Source of the DNA: Blattamonas nauphoetae
Taxonomy: Eukaryota > Preaxostyla > Oxymonadida
Assembly: GCA_033064195.1 (NCBI GenBank)
Contig: JARBJD010000110.1
Span: 1 to 64,000, forward strand
Reading direction: 5' to 3'
DNA length: 64,000 bases
Notes under the pieces: generated by a model
Database searches by the model: none
Seen by the model: the letters and a program-made list of their open reading frames with translations, nothing else
Told to the model about the DNA's origin: nothing
Part shown: positions 12,116-22,441 of the stretch, piece by piece
Layout of the letters: every line of letters starts with the position of its first letter
How positions within the stretch are numbered: position 1 is the first letter of the stretch
Made by a program: the position numbers and the translations under genes

Positions 12116-12571
12116 TTATACTGCGCGACACGACGACATGATTCGGCTGTAAAACGGTGGTATTTTTCTGAATAACGAGACAATATATTTCAATTTTCTG
12201 CAAAAAACATAATTTAGAGAGGGAGACACCTTGGAACAAAATAGGAGAAGATTTTGTTCGCTTTGAGGAAGCGTTGGATGGAACGGTCGGATCCTGGAAG
12301 TTTCATGGCATTCTTCAACTAAATCGCGGAGCGGTATGTCTTTTTTTTTGATTTCGATCTGCACTTTTTTCAGAGTCTTGTCGGTGTACAGCTTCGATTG
12401 ACCTTTTAGATTGTTCCCTCGTGGTCGTTCATCGACGATCAGCGTGTTTGTGTATTTTGTGACGGTGTTGACTGAACCATGGAGAGAGCGAGCTGTCTCA
12501 TTTCTCCCTTTTCCTTTTCTTCTTTCTCTCTGTATCTTTCTTTGATATGACAGAGACAATCTGGGAACCAT
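12116..12571 (-). pseudogene. Fragment of a second mariner/Tc1-type transposase (N-terminal DNA-binding part)
   Basis: The minus strand encodes a helix-turn-helix-like sequence (K-G-K-G-R-N-E-T-A-R-S-L followed by T-V-T-K-Y) and a second one after a hook-like R-P-R-G (L-Y-T-D-K-T, then P-L-R-D-L-V-E). A shift into another frame continues as R-S-I-Q-R-F-L-K, the usual end of the second helix-turn-helix in Tc1/mariner transposases. No catalytic domain follows, so only the amino-terminal third is left. The protein is not close to the mariner at 7-8 kb, so this is a different family. Confidence 0.5.
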
Positions 12572-13635
12572 TGTTGAGCGGAATCAGAGGGGGATCACAT
12601 GTCATGTCGTCCTCCATAAGTCCCCCTACTGTAGCATTTCCTGTCATTCTCTCTTATTTTTTCCTCATGTTCTTTCAAAAAACTCAGTGAGATCTATAAC
12701 CCAGTGAAGTTGAAGGGAGTGAAAAAGTAACTCGCAACTCATCCTCGATACGCGCAGTACAATCCGAATTATTGTGAGAATGTTACAATAATGATTGAAT
12801 TATTCTGCTAGCGTGGGCCCGTTCGCGAAGCTCAGGCCATTTGAGCCGTTTGACTTTTCAAAAATATAACAAATTAAAACATTCAAATTACCCATTGACA
12901 CATTGACAGCCATTGCATTCGTGAACATGTATCAAATCCTCAATCCAATTGGGTGTCAATGGATCAATTTACGAATCCCATTGATAGCAACATAGAAATC
13001 TGTACGGCAGAAAGTGAAAATGAGCCTCAAATTGACACAAATCGAAGGGTCAAGAAATGTGTGCTTTTGAGGTTGAAATTGACTTATTCCGTGCCATTGG
13101 CGATCTAGGTCTCTATCGATTTCCGTCTTCTATATTTCTTCCAACCTGTCCTTTGCTCAGTACTCGAGATAAAAAAGAGAGTGCACTCAGCGCTCCTCCC
13201 GTCGAACCTGCCGAATGTGTCCGATCAACCCAGACTGATTGAAAATTTGCAACGTCGACTTGGTGTAGAATCTTCAATCCATTTTCAAATTGCACCAGAC
13301 TATTGTCTGTTGGTTAACTCGCTGAATCCCGCCAGCATTCTCATCATCGTTCTCACATCTATTCCCTGATCTTCAGCCCACCCATGCCGAACCTCTCCCA
13401 CTCTCTCCAAAACGGCCCATTCTTCCTGTTGCCGTTTTATCTGTGAGCGTCCATTCCAACCGGATAGGCAGCGTTCAATGGATGAAAAATAACCCAACTG
13501 CTCAATCCACACTGCCTCTCCTAATGTCTGGAAGACTGTCTGATCCTTGCCCAAAAATGTCTCCCAACAGACCAGAGAATCAGACGGACCCTTCTTGAGG
13601 CAGAAATGATGAACTGAAAAGAATTTATCACAAAT
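12572..13635. other. Unassigned sequence in the transposon-rich region
   Basis: Open frames of 60-118 codons exist on both strands (for example 13300..13653 on the minus strand) but none shows a family motif, convincing splice partners or a plausible start context. I see no RNA gene or clear repeat. Confidence 0.35.
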
Positions 13636-13861
13636 GGTCCAACTAAGAGTCATTTTTAGATTTTGGTCCTCGAATAAACCTCAATTACTTTTTTTTCTAA
13701 CCACTGTAAACAGAATGGACACACATTTTTTGCAACTTTTTGAGCTCGTTTTTCCATGACCAGACATCGGTTTAGGACTGAAGAAAAAGTGTTTTTATCG
13801 TAGATATGTCGATCAAAGACACCCAAAAAAACAAAAAAAACCCATCATTTTTTTCTCGACG
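13636..13861. mobile_element. MITE family A, copy 3 (truncated)
   Basis: Shares the left half of the family: a GGTCCAACTAAG remnant of the terminal repeat, then ACACACATTTTTTGCAACTTTTT and the block around ATCGGTTTAGGACT, ending in AAAAAA-rich sequence with TTTTTTCTCGAC. The right half is absent. More diverged than copies 1, 2 and 4. Confidence 0.6.
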
Positions 13862-14312
13862 GTAATTCAGGACATGATATGAAAACACAAAAATGAGTGA
13901 AACACAAATTCAAAGTTAAACAGTATCTCTCTTTATTTTGTCTTTAAGGCCATCAAGGACTCGATTGAGAGCGAAACATGCGATTTTCCACCGATTTCCA
14001 TGACTCCTGATTCTTTTGAGTCGATGAATGCTTTTCAATCACAATCGTCAAACCAGTTCGATTTTTCACTTTCTCACTTGAATCAGTCTTTCTCAACTAG
14101 ACTCTCCGAACCTAAATTATGGATTTCCATCGCCATATCATCGATTTGGCAGTTTACCACCGTTCAGGACACCATCACCACAAATGTCTCCAACTCCACC
14201 AAGAGTGCAGCTTATCGTCAGATATTCACTTTTCCCCTCTCAAACCAGGAATATTCCTCCGATTCAACCAACAAAACGACAGGAATCATCAAAAATCGAT
14301 GATCTGCTTTAA

Positions 14313-15533
14313 TTGAAGGAAACACAAAAATCTTCAATCATGAAAGCAAAACCATTCGAACCAGTCGAAACGCTTGAAGGAACCATCTTGGAGCTGTATT
14401 TCAGAGACAATGGATTGAATCAGATTCGGATGTCAAGAGATTCATTCTGTCTCCTCATCGCCACAATTTCGTCTCTCTTCCCTGAAGGACCCCATCGTAG
14501 TCCCAAACGAAAACTCTCTACAAGCGATAGTGTCATCCTTGACCTTGAATGGCTCTCATCAATGACTTCTTTGCACAAAATCGGTCAAGCGGTTCAATGA
14601 ACGAAAACAATGATTTCAACAGCTGTCATCCTAATCAGACCACAAATAAATCCAGCATTGGAATCCCTCTTCAAAGAACCACCTCGACCAGTTCTCAATC
14701 CAACTTCAAAATGGCCTTTCGTTGCTCTTTACGTCGATGCGACAACAATCGTCATCCCAACTCCAGCTGGCGATTTTCAATCCGCTCAACGATATTACGA
14801 TATGCATCACAAGTGCTATGCAATGAAGTATCAAGTCTGTGTCCAGGCAGTTCCTCCTTACAAAGCAGTTTCAGTGTCGAAGGGTTGTCCAGGCTCAAGA
14901 CATGATTTAGTTATGTTTCGAGACACACTCCCAGAAACATCCAAATATCTCACCAAACTGCCACAAGAGAAGGAAGTCTTTCCAGATGATCGCGAAAGTA
15001 GTTGGGGAATCATGGATGACAAAGGTTATGAAGGTCCCTTCCCTCAGCTTCGTTTCATTCGCCCAACCAAATCAAATGTTCAAACAAGGCTTGACAAGGA
15101 GAGAGTTGCCGAAACGAATAAACTGATTGCTCACGAGAAAATTCAACTTGAACGTTTCTTCGGCCGACTGAAATCGATCTGGTTGCGAATCGCTGGGAAA
15201 TACGACGGTACTTTGGACAACATCGACATTGATGTGACGAACCCAGTATGGCTCACAAACATCCACATCGAAAGTTTCACTCGATATGCAATACCAGACG
15301 ACTTTGACGCTCGGGCTCTTGGCCAATCGATAGCTACAGACCGACTAGACAAGGAATTAAGAGCTATTTCGAGAAAAGCTGAAGCGGAACGCGAAAAAGC
15401 ACGAAAACTGTCAGACAAAGAGAGAAATCATGAAGTTTATTCTGAAATCAGTGAAACAGACAGCGATTCGACATATTTGGATAAATCTTTGAAATCACAA
15501 CACAAATTTAACATTATTGCTCTTTTTTTATAG
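14313..15533 (+). pseudogene. PIF/Harbinger-like (DDE_Tnp_4) transposase with one internal stop
   Basis: Two open frames, 14313..14597 and 14610..15533, are in the same register and separated by a single TGA at 14598-14600; read through, they make about 406 residues. The catalytic pattern is complete: L-Y-V-D-A-T (first Asp), P-G-S-R-H-D-L-V-M-F (second Asp) and L-E-R-F-F-G-R-L-K (Glu). This fits the DDE_Tnp_4 group that includes Harbinger/HARBI1 transposases. The C-terminus is a Lys/Glu-rich tail. An upstream open frame (14000..14302) might be the remains of the accessory protein such elements carry, but I see no motif in it. Terminal repeats were not identified. The element looks young compared with its neighbours because only one lesion is visible. 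Confidence 0.7.
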
Positions 15534-16139
15534 AAATTGATGGAAATCAAAGTTGACTCCCGCCTTATTCCACGGGACACCGTCTTACTTTTGGTTCAAC
15601 ATTGTGGAAATCCTCATTCTGTTTCCTGACGACTGTCTTTCACTTCGACACTTGGGGAGGACCATATTTGCACGAGCCCATGAAATCCTTCCCGACTGAA
15701 GTTCCATGAATGATGTCTGCGGACAGCGAAAGTGGCACCATTTGTCAAGTTTCGCGGCTTTTTTGTGGGATTTGCTGAATGAGGCTACAGGGCCCAATAA
15801 TGGGTCTTTAACTCCAAAAGTTTTCCAGAAGGATTTTCTCACCAAAACACCACCATACAGGGTATCCCATAAGTCTTGGCGAACGGTCCAATCCAACCAA
15901 TGGGACAATGGTAATCCTCTGCAAAAGCCGCAAGCATTGACCACCCCAAAGCCAATTCAAAACTAGCGCAGGTAAGATGTGCGAACAACGAAAGACAAAG
16001 AGCAAATGTAAGAGAGGATTGCTGTCAATCTACTCCATTCCTCCGCCTATGAGATTGATCATTGAGTCTCGACTTCTTTTCTAGTAATTCGAGACGTTTC
16101 CAGAGATTTTTTTGACATCAAACTAAAGTTCGACGGTCA
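15534..16139. repeat. Mariner-like terminus and unassigned sequence
   Basis: At 15857 a TA is followed by CAGGGTATCCCATAAGTC, the form of a mariner terminal repeat and similar in its first bases to the left end at 7026. No matching opposite end and no transposase was found nearby, so it is probably a solo end or a decayed MITE. The remaining sequence holds overlapping short open frames on both strands and nothing that can be named. Confidence 0.4.
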
Positions 16140-16935
16140 CAAACAAGATAGGCAATTGACTCTTCTTGTCACGGCTTGAACAAAGATGTCAAAAAGACTC
16201 ATCAACATACTCACTCAAACTGATGGATACATGGAAGAGCGAGTCTGGTTCTTGCAGCAATCATTTCAAAGGGAAAAGTTGAGAATGGAAAGAGACGGTT
16301 TGCAAACTCTGATCGAAAACACGAGATGAGTCCAACAAGGCTGCCCGCTCTCCCCGACATTCTTCGCCTTCTCCATCTCGGCCACCATGGAAGCCATCGA
16401 GAGCGATGGCGGACAAGTATAGGGACACCTTGATGACCTCGTCGTCCTCTCAAGCTCAGCGGACAAACTCAGAATACAGTCAACTGCCTTTCAAAAGCAG
16501 CTCCTCGAAGACAGACTCACAGTCAACCCCAGCAAAACAGAAATCGTTCTCGTCGAGAAAGAAGAATTCAAACCCAATGTCGTTATCTTCCTAGACAGTC
16601 ACATCACCACAACCGATTCAACTTCACTCCTCGGCTCCATAATCGCACCTCAACAATAAGCAAGAGACGCTATCTTCCAGAAGAAATCGGAACGGATGAC
16701 TCTCGATCTGGAAGGAATCGGAAAATTCTCCAAGCAGACTCAACTTCATCTCATCCACGACTCAATCAACAGAAGGCTCCAACACATCCCGGATTCAACT
16801 CCAATCTCTCCCGCCGTCCTCTAAACAATCGACAACTTCACTGTACGCCACCTCACAGAGCACCTCGAGATCCCTGCATCCTCATCTTTCCTCAAAACCG
16901 TTTTGTCTGCTCTTTTCTTCGTTTTACTGGAATAA
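16140..16935 (+). pseudogene. Decayed reverse transcriptase, non-LTR (LINE-type)
   Basis: One plus-strand frame reads V-Q-Q-G-C-P-L-S-P-T-F-F-A-F (16331-16372), then G-H-L-D-D-L-V-V-L in place of the catalytic Y/F-A-D-D-x-x-x-x, then V-N-P-S-K-T-E. This order is the palm core of reverse transcriptases, and the G-C-P-L-S-P form is typical of non-LTR (LINE) enzymes rather than LTR ones. The frame is broken by several stops and continues as a degraded thumb-like region to about 16935. No endonuclease domain, poly(A) tail or target duplication could be recognised. Confidence 0.65.
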
Positions 16936-17640
16936 TGCACATATGGACTTCTTCAATAACAACTATGAGCGACACTGATGGAAATGCCGACGTGAAGGAT
17001 GAAGTGCCTCTTCCTCCGAAAGAGTCGACTGCGGGACAGAATGAAAGCCTACAGTCTGAAACCGAATCTCAATGCGGGAGAGAACATGGAAAGCGATTAT
17101 GGAGGGTTGGTACAACAAGTCGTTGCAGAAGTGAAGAAGACAATCATCATTCCCGACGAATCAGATGAAGACGAGCCGATTGTGAAGAAGAAAAATTCTC
17201 AATCTGCAAGAGATGGGAGACAAACTCACAATCCCGACTTTATCAACGAAAAAAAGGAAAAAAGACAAGACAAAAACGATACCTTTCCAGCAATCCAAGT
17301 CTGAAGTCTCTTGGTCAGAATAAAGAAACAGAACTGGCGTTTCTACGATAGGAGGATCCACCTATTCAAGCTGACCATGACTCTCGATCCATTCTCGATC
17401 CCGATTTTCATGTTCTGAAGGAGAGGTTCCCCAACAACCAGATCTGGGACGTACAACGAGATGGGAACTGTTGGATCTGGGCCATTCTAGTGCAGGTCGT
17501 CAAGAAAGATGGTTCAGAGTTTTCTCCCAAGTCCAAAAATATGTTCGAACTGAATGTGAATTGCCGAGTTGGAGATTGCTGAGGTTTGACAGTCACCTTT
17601 GAGAGATTTCAAAAACGATTGGGTGTCCAACCCTCTCTAG
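16936..17640 (+). pseudogene. Broken coding sequence with a possible OTU-like peptidase fragment
   Basis: A Lys/Glu-rich frame (16999..17304) is followed, in another frame, by a segment with D-P-D-F-H, then V-Q-R-D-G-N-C-W-I-W-A-I at about 17445-17495. D-G-N-C-(L/W)-(F/W)-x-A is the catalytic Cys motif of OTU-type cysteine peptidases. A catalytic His region could not be found. It lies just after the reverse transcriptase remnant and may have belonged to the same element; that link is inference. Weak call. Confidence 0.25.
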
Positions 17641-17719
17641 TCTGTGTTCACCTCATTTACCATCCACAGAAGACTGTTCTCTGTTTCTCTCGTGTACCGA
17701 AGCCAACAGCATAGTGCAG

Positions 17720-18270
17720 GTCACCAACCCGGAACCTGGGGTTGAAAGAAACCATTGTGGTCAAACGAAGAAAAAAATGAAAGTTGAGCATTTCCTTCAC
17801 CAGGGCATCGGAGAAATCCTCAAAATACTGTATACAGCAGGAATGCACACATTTTTCAAACTTTTTCAACTCAAATCTCCACAACCGGATATCCGTTTTA
17901 AACCAAATAAAAAGCATTATTATCGTGAATATATTGAAAAAAGACTCACAAAAATACACATCTTTTTTTTCCTAACAAATTTTGGGCCGAGAAAAACAGC
18001 GTTTTTTCACATCTTCCCAAACACCCAAAATTTTCGTTTCGAAATTTGTTCAACAATTTTTCGTTTCACCAACAAAACGTGTCTGTGAAAAAGTTTATGA
18101 AAATTGGTTTACTGGTTGTTGAGATATACTCGCACACATTTTGAAAAGTGGCCAAAACGAGGTATTTTGTGGATTTCTCGAATTCCCCAAATAGGAAATT
18201 TCTCAAATTTTAGTTTTTTCTTGGTTGGACCAATATGGTTTCTTTCAACCCCTGGTTCCGGGTTGGTGAC
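17720..18270. mobile_element. MITE family A, copy 4 (complete, about 48-bp terminal inverted repeats)
   Basis: The left end begins GTCACCAACCCGGAACC and the right end finishes GGTTCCGGGTTGGTGAC. The inverted match extends inward to about 48 bp with a few mismatches (through the GTTGAAAGAAACCAT block), and a second inverted block (GAAATCCTCAAAATAC / GTATTTTGTGGATTTC) lies further in. Same interior order as copies 1 and 2. About 551 bp, no coding capacity. Confidence 0.8.
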
Positions 18271-18275
18271 ACGTA

Positions 18276-18889
18276 CAGTCTGAAGAGTTCCAAGTCGAAG
18301 TGAAAGAATTCAAAGTCGAATTAAATCATTCCAAGTCGAAAAACAGATTGTTTTCCTTTAGCTTCCGAAATCACCACACAATTCACTCTATTTCTCCTGT
18401 GACTTTTTTGTACCAATGTGCTTTATAGGGTGAACACGTTTTTCAGGATTGAAAAATATGTCTTCATGCTTTCTGAAGTGATTTTGAGCTTTTTCGATGA
18501 AAACAAACAATTCATTGGTCAGAGAAAAAACAGCCTGTGACACACAAAAGACAGTATGATTGAACTGACATTTGAGAGGCTGGAAGGAGTCATCGGTGTG
18601 ACTAGTTATGGAAACTTTTGGCCTAGTTCAACTTGTGCTAGATCTGATTTGTTGGTTTTTCTGGGCTTAGACGAAGAATTACTTTGAAATATAGCCGAGA
18701 AAGTGTTGAATGGTGTCAGATAGTACGTGACAAGCCAGCATCATGATCATTGATTCTGTTTTAGTGAGCATGATAGAGTGGGGTGTGAGGTTCACCAGAA
18801 CAAGTTGGTCCAAAACATTGGTCCTCGACTTTGAATAATTTCACTTCGACTTTGAATTATTTATGTTCGACTTTGAACTATTCAGACTG
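18276..18889. mobile_element. Inverted-repeat element B with iterated terminal motif
   Basis: The left end CAGTCTGAAGAGTTC and right end GAACTATTCAGACTG are inverted and flanked by TA (18274-18275, 18890-18891). Each arm holds about three imperfect copies, roughly 20 bp apart, of a unit with the core AAGTCGAA (left) or TTCGACTT (right). Iterated subterminal motifs of this kind are usually transposase binding sites. The interior has no coding frame of note. It begins four bases after the end of MITE copy 4. Confidence 0.75.
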
Positions 18890-19360
18890 TACCGGGTTGG
18901 ATCAATCCACAAAAGTCATAGTTGAACATTTTTATCAAAAAAATGAAAAACAAGGATAAAATGCAAAATGATGAAATGGGAGATTATTTTTGAAAGGATG
19001 CAAAACACTATAGAGCGTCACCAAAAAAAATTTTTTGCCTAATTAACAGTTCCAGGCTTAAAGAGATATCGGACGATAAATTGAGCGGATTTTGTTTTGA
19101 TCGCGCTCGAGAGGACCATTTTTTCATCAGCCAAATTTGACACACTTTTTGTCACAATACACGTCATAAAACCAATAAGTGGTGCAAAACACTAAAAAAT
19201 AACGGATACATGAGCAAAAAGTGAAATAAATGCACAAATCGTTCAAAAAACCATGAAAAGCATCTCAGTGCTCAATCGCTCGAGACGAGTAGTATCGCCT
19301 TGGAAAAATCTGAAAATGTCAGGATGGTTTGTTTGATGTCCATTTGTGAAGGAATATCAG
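18890..19360. other. Unassigned AT-rich sequence
   Basis: No open frame of useful length, no recognised repeat end, no RNA gene. It includes poly-A/T tracts typical of the surrounding decayed mobile DNA. Confidence 0.4.
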
Positions 19361-19560
19361 TTTTGACATTATTCAAAAGTCCGAAGACCAACATTCAAAA
19401 CTATTCTCCTCTTATGGTTGAGAAATGAATCAACCTTTCTCTAGAATTGGTGGATGGCATGATTAAATAATCTTTTCGAGATCTTTGATCAAGCTGCGAC
19501 AAGAGTGGTGAATTGTTTTTTTTGAATGTTGGTCTTCGGATTTTTGAATGATGTCAAAAA
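19361..19560. mobile_element. Short foldback element C (about 200 bp)
   Basis: Arms of about 40 bp at each end are inverted copies: the left starts TTTTGACATTATTCAAAA and continues GTCCGAAGACCAACATTC; the right ends with the inverse, TTTTTGAATGATGTCAAAA. The centre of about 110 bp is unrelated. Only a few mismatches separate the arms, so the element is fairly young or selected as a hairpin. Confidence 0.65.
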
Positions 19561-20026
19561 CTCTGACCCATTTCAAAGTCTTCTTCTACATCCATTCTCA
19601 CATTCATTCAAAATATGATCAAATTAACCATCAGTGATGCTTTGAGTGGTGAGATGGAAAATGAATAGTGGGTTGAATTGTCGATTTTGGTGAAGTGTGT
19701 GTGAATTGTGGCGATACTGATTGAAAAAAGAAAGTCAGATTCGGAGTGTCTGTTTGAGAAAGAATTTATGAAGGGAGAAAGTTGAACAGCGAACTGGTTC
19801 GATAAATGTGACGAAAAGTCATGCATCGACTTAAAAAAGTGACGAGTCAGAAAAAACAGAATCTCAGGATGAGTCCAGTCTTCCCAAACCGCAGATCTTT
19901 CCCAATCTTCTCTTTTTCAACTTGAAAGCAATCCTTAAAACATCTCAACGAGTCTTTTACGATTGTCTGTGACATTTTTCCGTGAAAAGACCGAGTAATT
20001 TGCATGTGGGCCAGATCAATCATCAA
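19561..20026. other. Upstream region of the VWA gene
   Basis: Contains no supported gene; a 72-codon minus-strand frame (19826..19608) lacks any motif. The last part, about 19.9-20.0 kb, should hold the promoter of the VWA gene but no element can be named. Confidence 0.35.
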
Positions 20027-21511
20027 ATGGAAATCAAAGTCAAGAAAAGTTCTTATGCACTTACCCCTGGCTCCAGCATCTCATTTCAGCTTCAGGGAGT
20101 TTTGAAGGCTCCGAAGAAGACAGACACAACAGAACGTTCGTCAGTCTCGATTGTTCTGGTCATCGACAAGTCTGGTTCGATGTCATCAGAAGGAAAGCTG
20201 GAATACGCGAAGATTGCAGCTCGAAGCTTGGTTCAACAGCTGGATTCAACTGACTACCTCGGAATTATCGCGTACGACTCAAATGTCACAACTCTGGCTC
20301 AGATTGGACGCGTGACAAACAAAGAATCATTCAACGCAGCCATCAATACACTCCAGCCTGGTTCGTGCACATACCTTTCAGGTGGACTAAGTGCTGGGAT
20401 CGAAATGCTGAGAAGTCACCATTCCACAGGCACTCGTCGTGTATTCCTCCTCTCTGATGGCCAAGCAAATGAGGGAGACACCAGCATTGAAGGTGTGAAT
20501 GCGATTGCCTCTCGCTACCGCAGTGAGGGCATCACAGTATCGTCGATTGGTCTTGGCCGTGATTTCAACGAACACATGATGAAAGGAATCGCAGAGCATG
20601 GTGGAGGACAATATTTCTATGTCGATAAGGCGGAAATTTTGCCAGGGATTTTTGCATCTGAGCTCAATCTCGCTCAGAACACTGTGACATTCAACACGAC
20701 AGTGTGGATGGAGTTCAATTCGTGTGTGACACAGGTGAAGATTCCCGGATACACAACAACCGAAACGACCATTGCAGGAGCTGTTATGCCGATTCCAATC
20801 CCTGGGATGGGGAACAAGAAGAAAATCGACATCAAAATGGGAGACTTTGGCTCTGAAGAAAAACGAAACATTTATGTTGATCTCCTCATCAACGCCAACT
20901 CTCCGAATGATTCCTTCCTGATTGGAACGATCCACGCAAGCTACTCGCCGTCATCAAACGCCCCTGTTGAAGAACACATCGCAACCATCGATGTCATTGT
21001 CACTGGAGATCAAGCCCGTGTGCTGTCTGAAAACGAAAACACAGCCAATTCGCGTGCCATTCAAGCAGTGCAGAAAGCGAAGATTGATGCTGACGCTGAC
21101 GAAGCACGGAAACAAGCACTGATTGAATTGGAGCGAGGAAGGAGAGAGGAAGCAGAAAGGCTGATGAACGAACAGTCAAGAATCAGAACTAGTTTTAGAG
21201 TCCAGTCGAAGGCAGTGAGTATGACACGACAGATGCACAGACAACAGCAGCGATTGGCAACACCGATGGTTGCAAGACCTGATCTGGACGCCGAAAGCGA
21301 AAGTTCAGATGAGGAGATGTTTGTGGCTCAAGCAGAACTGGATCGGAACGATCAGTTTGATCGTCAAATCGTCAGCCACTTTGGACACGCTTCGACTGAT
21401 CGAAGTGCACAGCGAAATTTGACTCTCGCTCAACAACACTTCCAGATTCAGAATACGCAAGGATTGTGCTCTTATCAGGCACAGCAACAACCGAACATGT
21501 CTTATTTTTAA
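20027..21511 (+). CDS. VWA-domain protein with intact MIDAS motif
   Basis: 494 residues from the ATG at 20027; the open frame extends further upstream without an ATG. A von Willebrand factor A domain covers residues about 40-225: hydrophobic strand then D-K-S-G-S (the DxSxS metal-binding motif), a conserved Thr region (T-Y-L-S-G-G-L), and L-L-S-D-G-Q-A-N. A beta-rich segment follows to about residue 330, then a charged helical part rich in Glu/Arg, an acidic S-E-S-S-D-E-E patch, and a Gln-rich tail. The layout resembles bacterial and protist stand-alone VWA proteins of the YfbK/chloride-channel-like type. No signal peptide or membrane segment is seen, so it is probably cytosolic and binds another protein through a metal ion. 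Intronless. Partner unknown. Confidence 0.8.
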   Translation: MEIKVKKSSYALTPGSSISFQLQGVLKAPKKTDTTERSSVSIVLVIDKSGSMSSEGKLEYAKIAARSLVQQLDSTDYLGIIAYDSNVTTLAQIGRVTNKESFNAAINTLQPGSCTYLSGGLSAGIEMLRSHHSTGTRRVFLLSDGQANEGDTSIEGVNAIASRYRSEGITVSSIGLGRDFNEHMMKGIAEHGGGQYFYVDKAEILPGIFASELNLAQNTVTFNTTVWMEFNSCVTQVKIPGYTTTETTIAGAVMPIPIPGMGNKKKIDIKMGDFGSEEKRNIYVDLLINANSPNDSFLIGTIHASYSPSSNAPVEEHIATIDVIVTGDQARVLSENENTANSRAIQAVQKAKIDADADEARKQALIELERGRREEAERLMNEQSRIRTSFRVQSKAVSMTRQMHRQQQRLATPMVARPDLDAESESSDEEMFVAQAELDRNDQFDRQIVSHFGHASTDRSAQRNLTLAQQHFQIQNTQGLCSYQAQQQPNMSYF

Positions 21512-21530
21512 TTTGAGAGATTTGGACTTC

Positions 21531-21875
21531 TCATTTCATTTTGCTCGTGCTTTGAAACAAAGTCATGGTAATGGAGGTTGAGGGTTTGGGGGAGAGAGAG
21601 TGGTTGCGTCGGGGGTTCGAAGAGTTTTGCTGACGGGTTGGGGAGGAGAGAACGATCCGATTCGAATGGACGTTTCGAGGATAGGGGGATCTGGGAAGAT
21701 AGTGACGCTGTTGGTGGGATGAAGAAGATGGATAGGAATCGAGTGATACGGCTTGTTTAGCCGATGCGGGAGTAAATGAACGATAGCTGGATTGACAAGT
21801 TGGAGATAGTCCGATCTGTGTTTGTAACGAAGGAATAGTTGAAGATAAAGGAAGATCTGCTTCTTGTGGAAACAT
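21531..21875 (-). CDS. Small Ser/Pro-rich hypothetical protein
   Basis: 114 codons from an ATG at 21875, ending 20 bp from the convergent stop of the VWA gene. The product is Ser/Pro/Thr-rich with S-P and S-S-S runs and no known domain. A second frame immediately upstream (22002..21757) begins with a hydrophobic stretch and could be a 5' exon, but I could not define a convincing splice. Its composition matches the Ser/Pro-rich tails of real genes in this window, which is the main reason to keep it. Confidence 0.3.
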   Translation of the reverse strand: MFPQEADLPLSSTIPSLQTQIGLSPTCQSSYRSFTPASAKQAVSLDSYPSSSSHQQRHYLPRSPYPRNVHSNRIVLSSPTRQQNSSNPRRNHSLSPKPSTSITMTLFQSTSKMK

Positions 21876-22179
21876 AACTCAGGATGTGGAGGGTGTTGAA
21901 GTGAGAGGTGGGTAGTGTGGGTTTTGGGAGCATCGTGTTGGGTGGGTTTGGTTGGAGGTGTAGAGTGCAGTATATGAGAAAAAGAAGAGGTGCAGTTCTC
22001 ATGCGATGCTTCTTGCGTGGGTGATCGTGGTCATAAGGAAGAATATAGACATATCAGGCGATTGCGGTAGGATCAGATTGAACAACATTTTTTTCAGTCA
22101 GATCTTGTTGCCAAGACTCCATTTTCTCGGAAAACGTTAGTTAGAGCACGGAGAGTGCAAAAAGTGGTGTAAAAACGCG

Positions 22180-22185
22180 AAAAAA
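22180..22185 (-). terminator. Pol III T-run terminator of tRNA-Glu
   Basis: A run of six T on the minus strand just 3' of the tRNA, the usual RNA polymerase III stop signal. A second T5 run lies slightly further downstream. Confidence 0.6.
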
Positions 22186-22190
22186 CGAAC

Positions 22191-22262
22191 CTCGATGCCG
22201 GGAATCGAACCCGGGTCTGAGGAGTGAAAATCCCCTATCCTAGCCGACTAGACTACATCGAG
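22191..22262 (-). tRNA. tRNA-Glu (anticodon TTC)
   Basis: Read on the minus strand the 72-nt sequence folds as a cloverleaf: acceptor stem CTCGATG/CATCGAG, D-arm with TAGTCTAGTCGGCTAGGA, anticodon stem GGGGA/TCCTC (one G-U pair) with loop TTTTCAC placing TTC at the anticodon, and T-arm CCGGGTTCGATTCCCGG. The D and T arms also provide the A and B boxes for RNA polymerase III. No intron. A T6 run about 5 bases downstream (22180-22185 on the plus strand as A6) is a fitting terminator. Confidence 0.95.
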
Positions 22263-22441
22263 CGCTGAAATGACGGGTTCGGCTTCATCCTTTAGAAATT
22301 GACAACGATATTGTTGATAATGTGGTTTAGAGAGAATTCACACCTGATTCACCAAAATGACTACTACGAACATCATCTGAAAGAAAACCTTTGAAATCGA
22401 ACAAAATCACGACAGATGAACCATTGAAAGTAAGACAAAAC

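Noticed and set aside
13300-13653. 117-codon minus-strand frame in the transposon block
   Set aside because: Runs into MITE copy 3, no recognisable domain, unlikely to be a gene.
16140-17640. Reading the reverse transcriptase region as an LTR-type or virus-derived element
   Set aside because: The G-C-P-L-S-P form of the core and the absence of end repeats, protease, integrase or RNase H signals favour a LINE-type origin.
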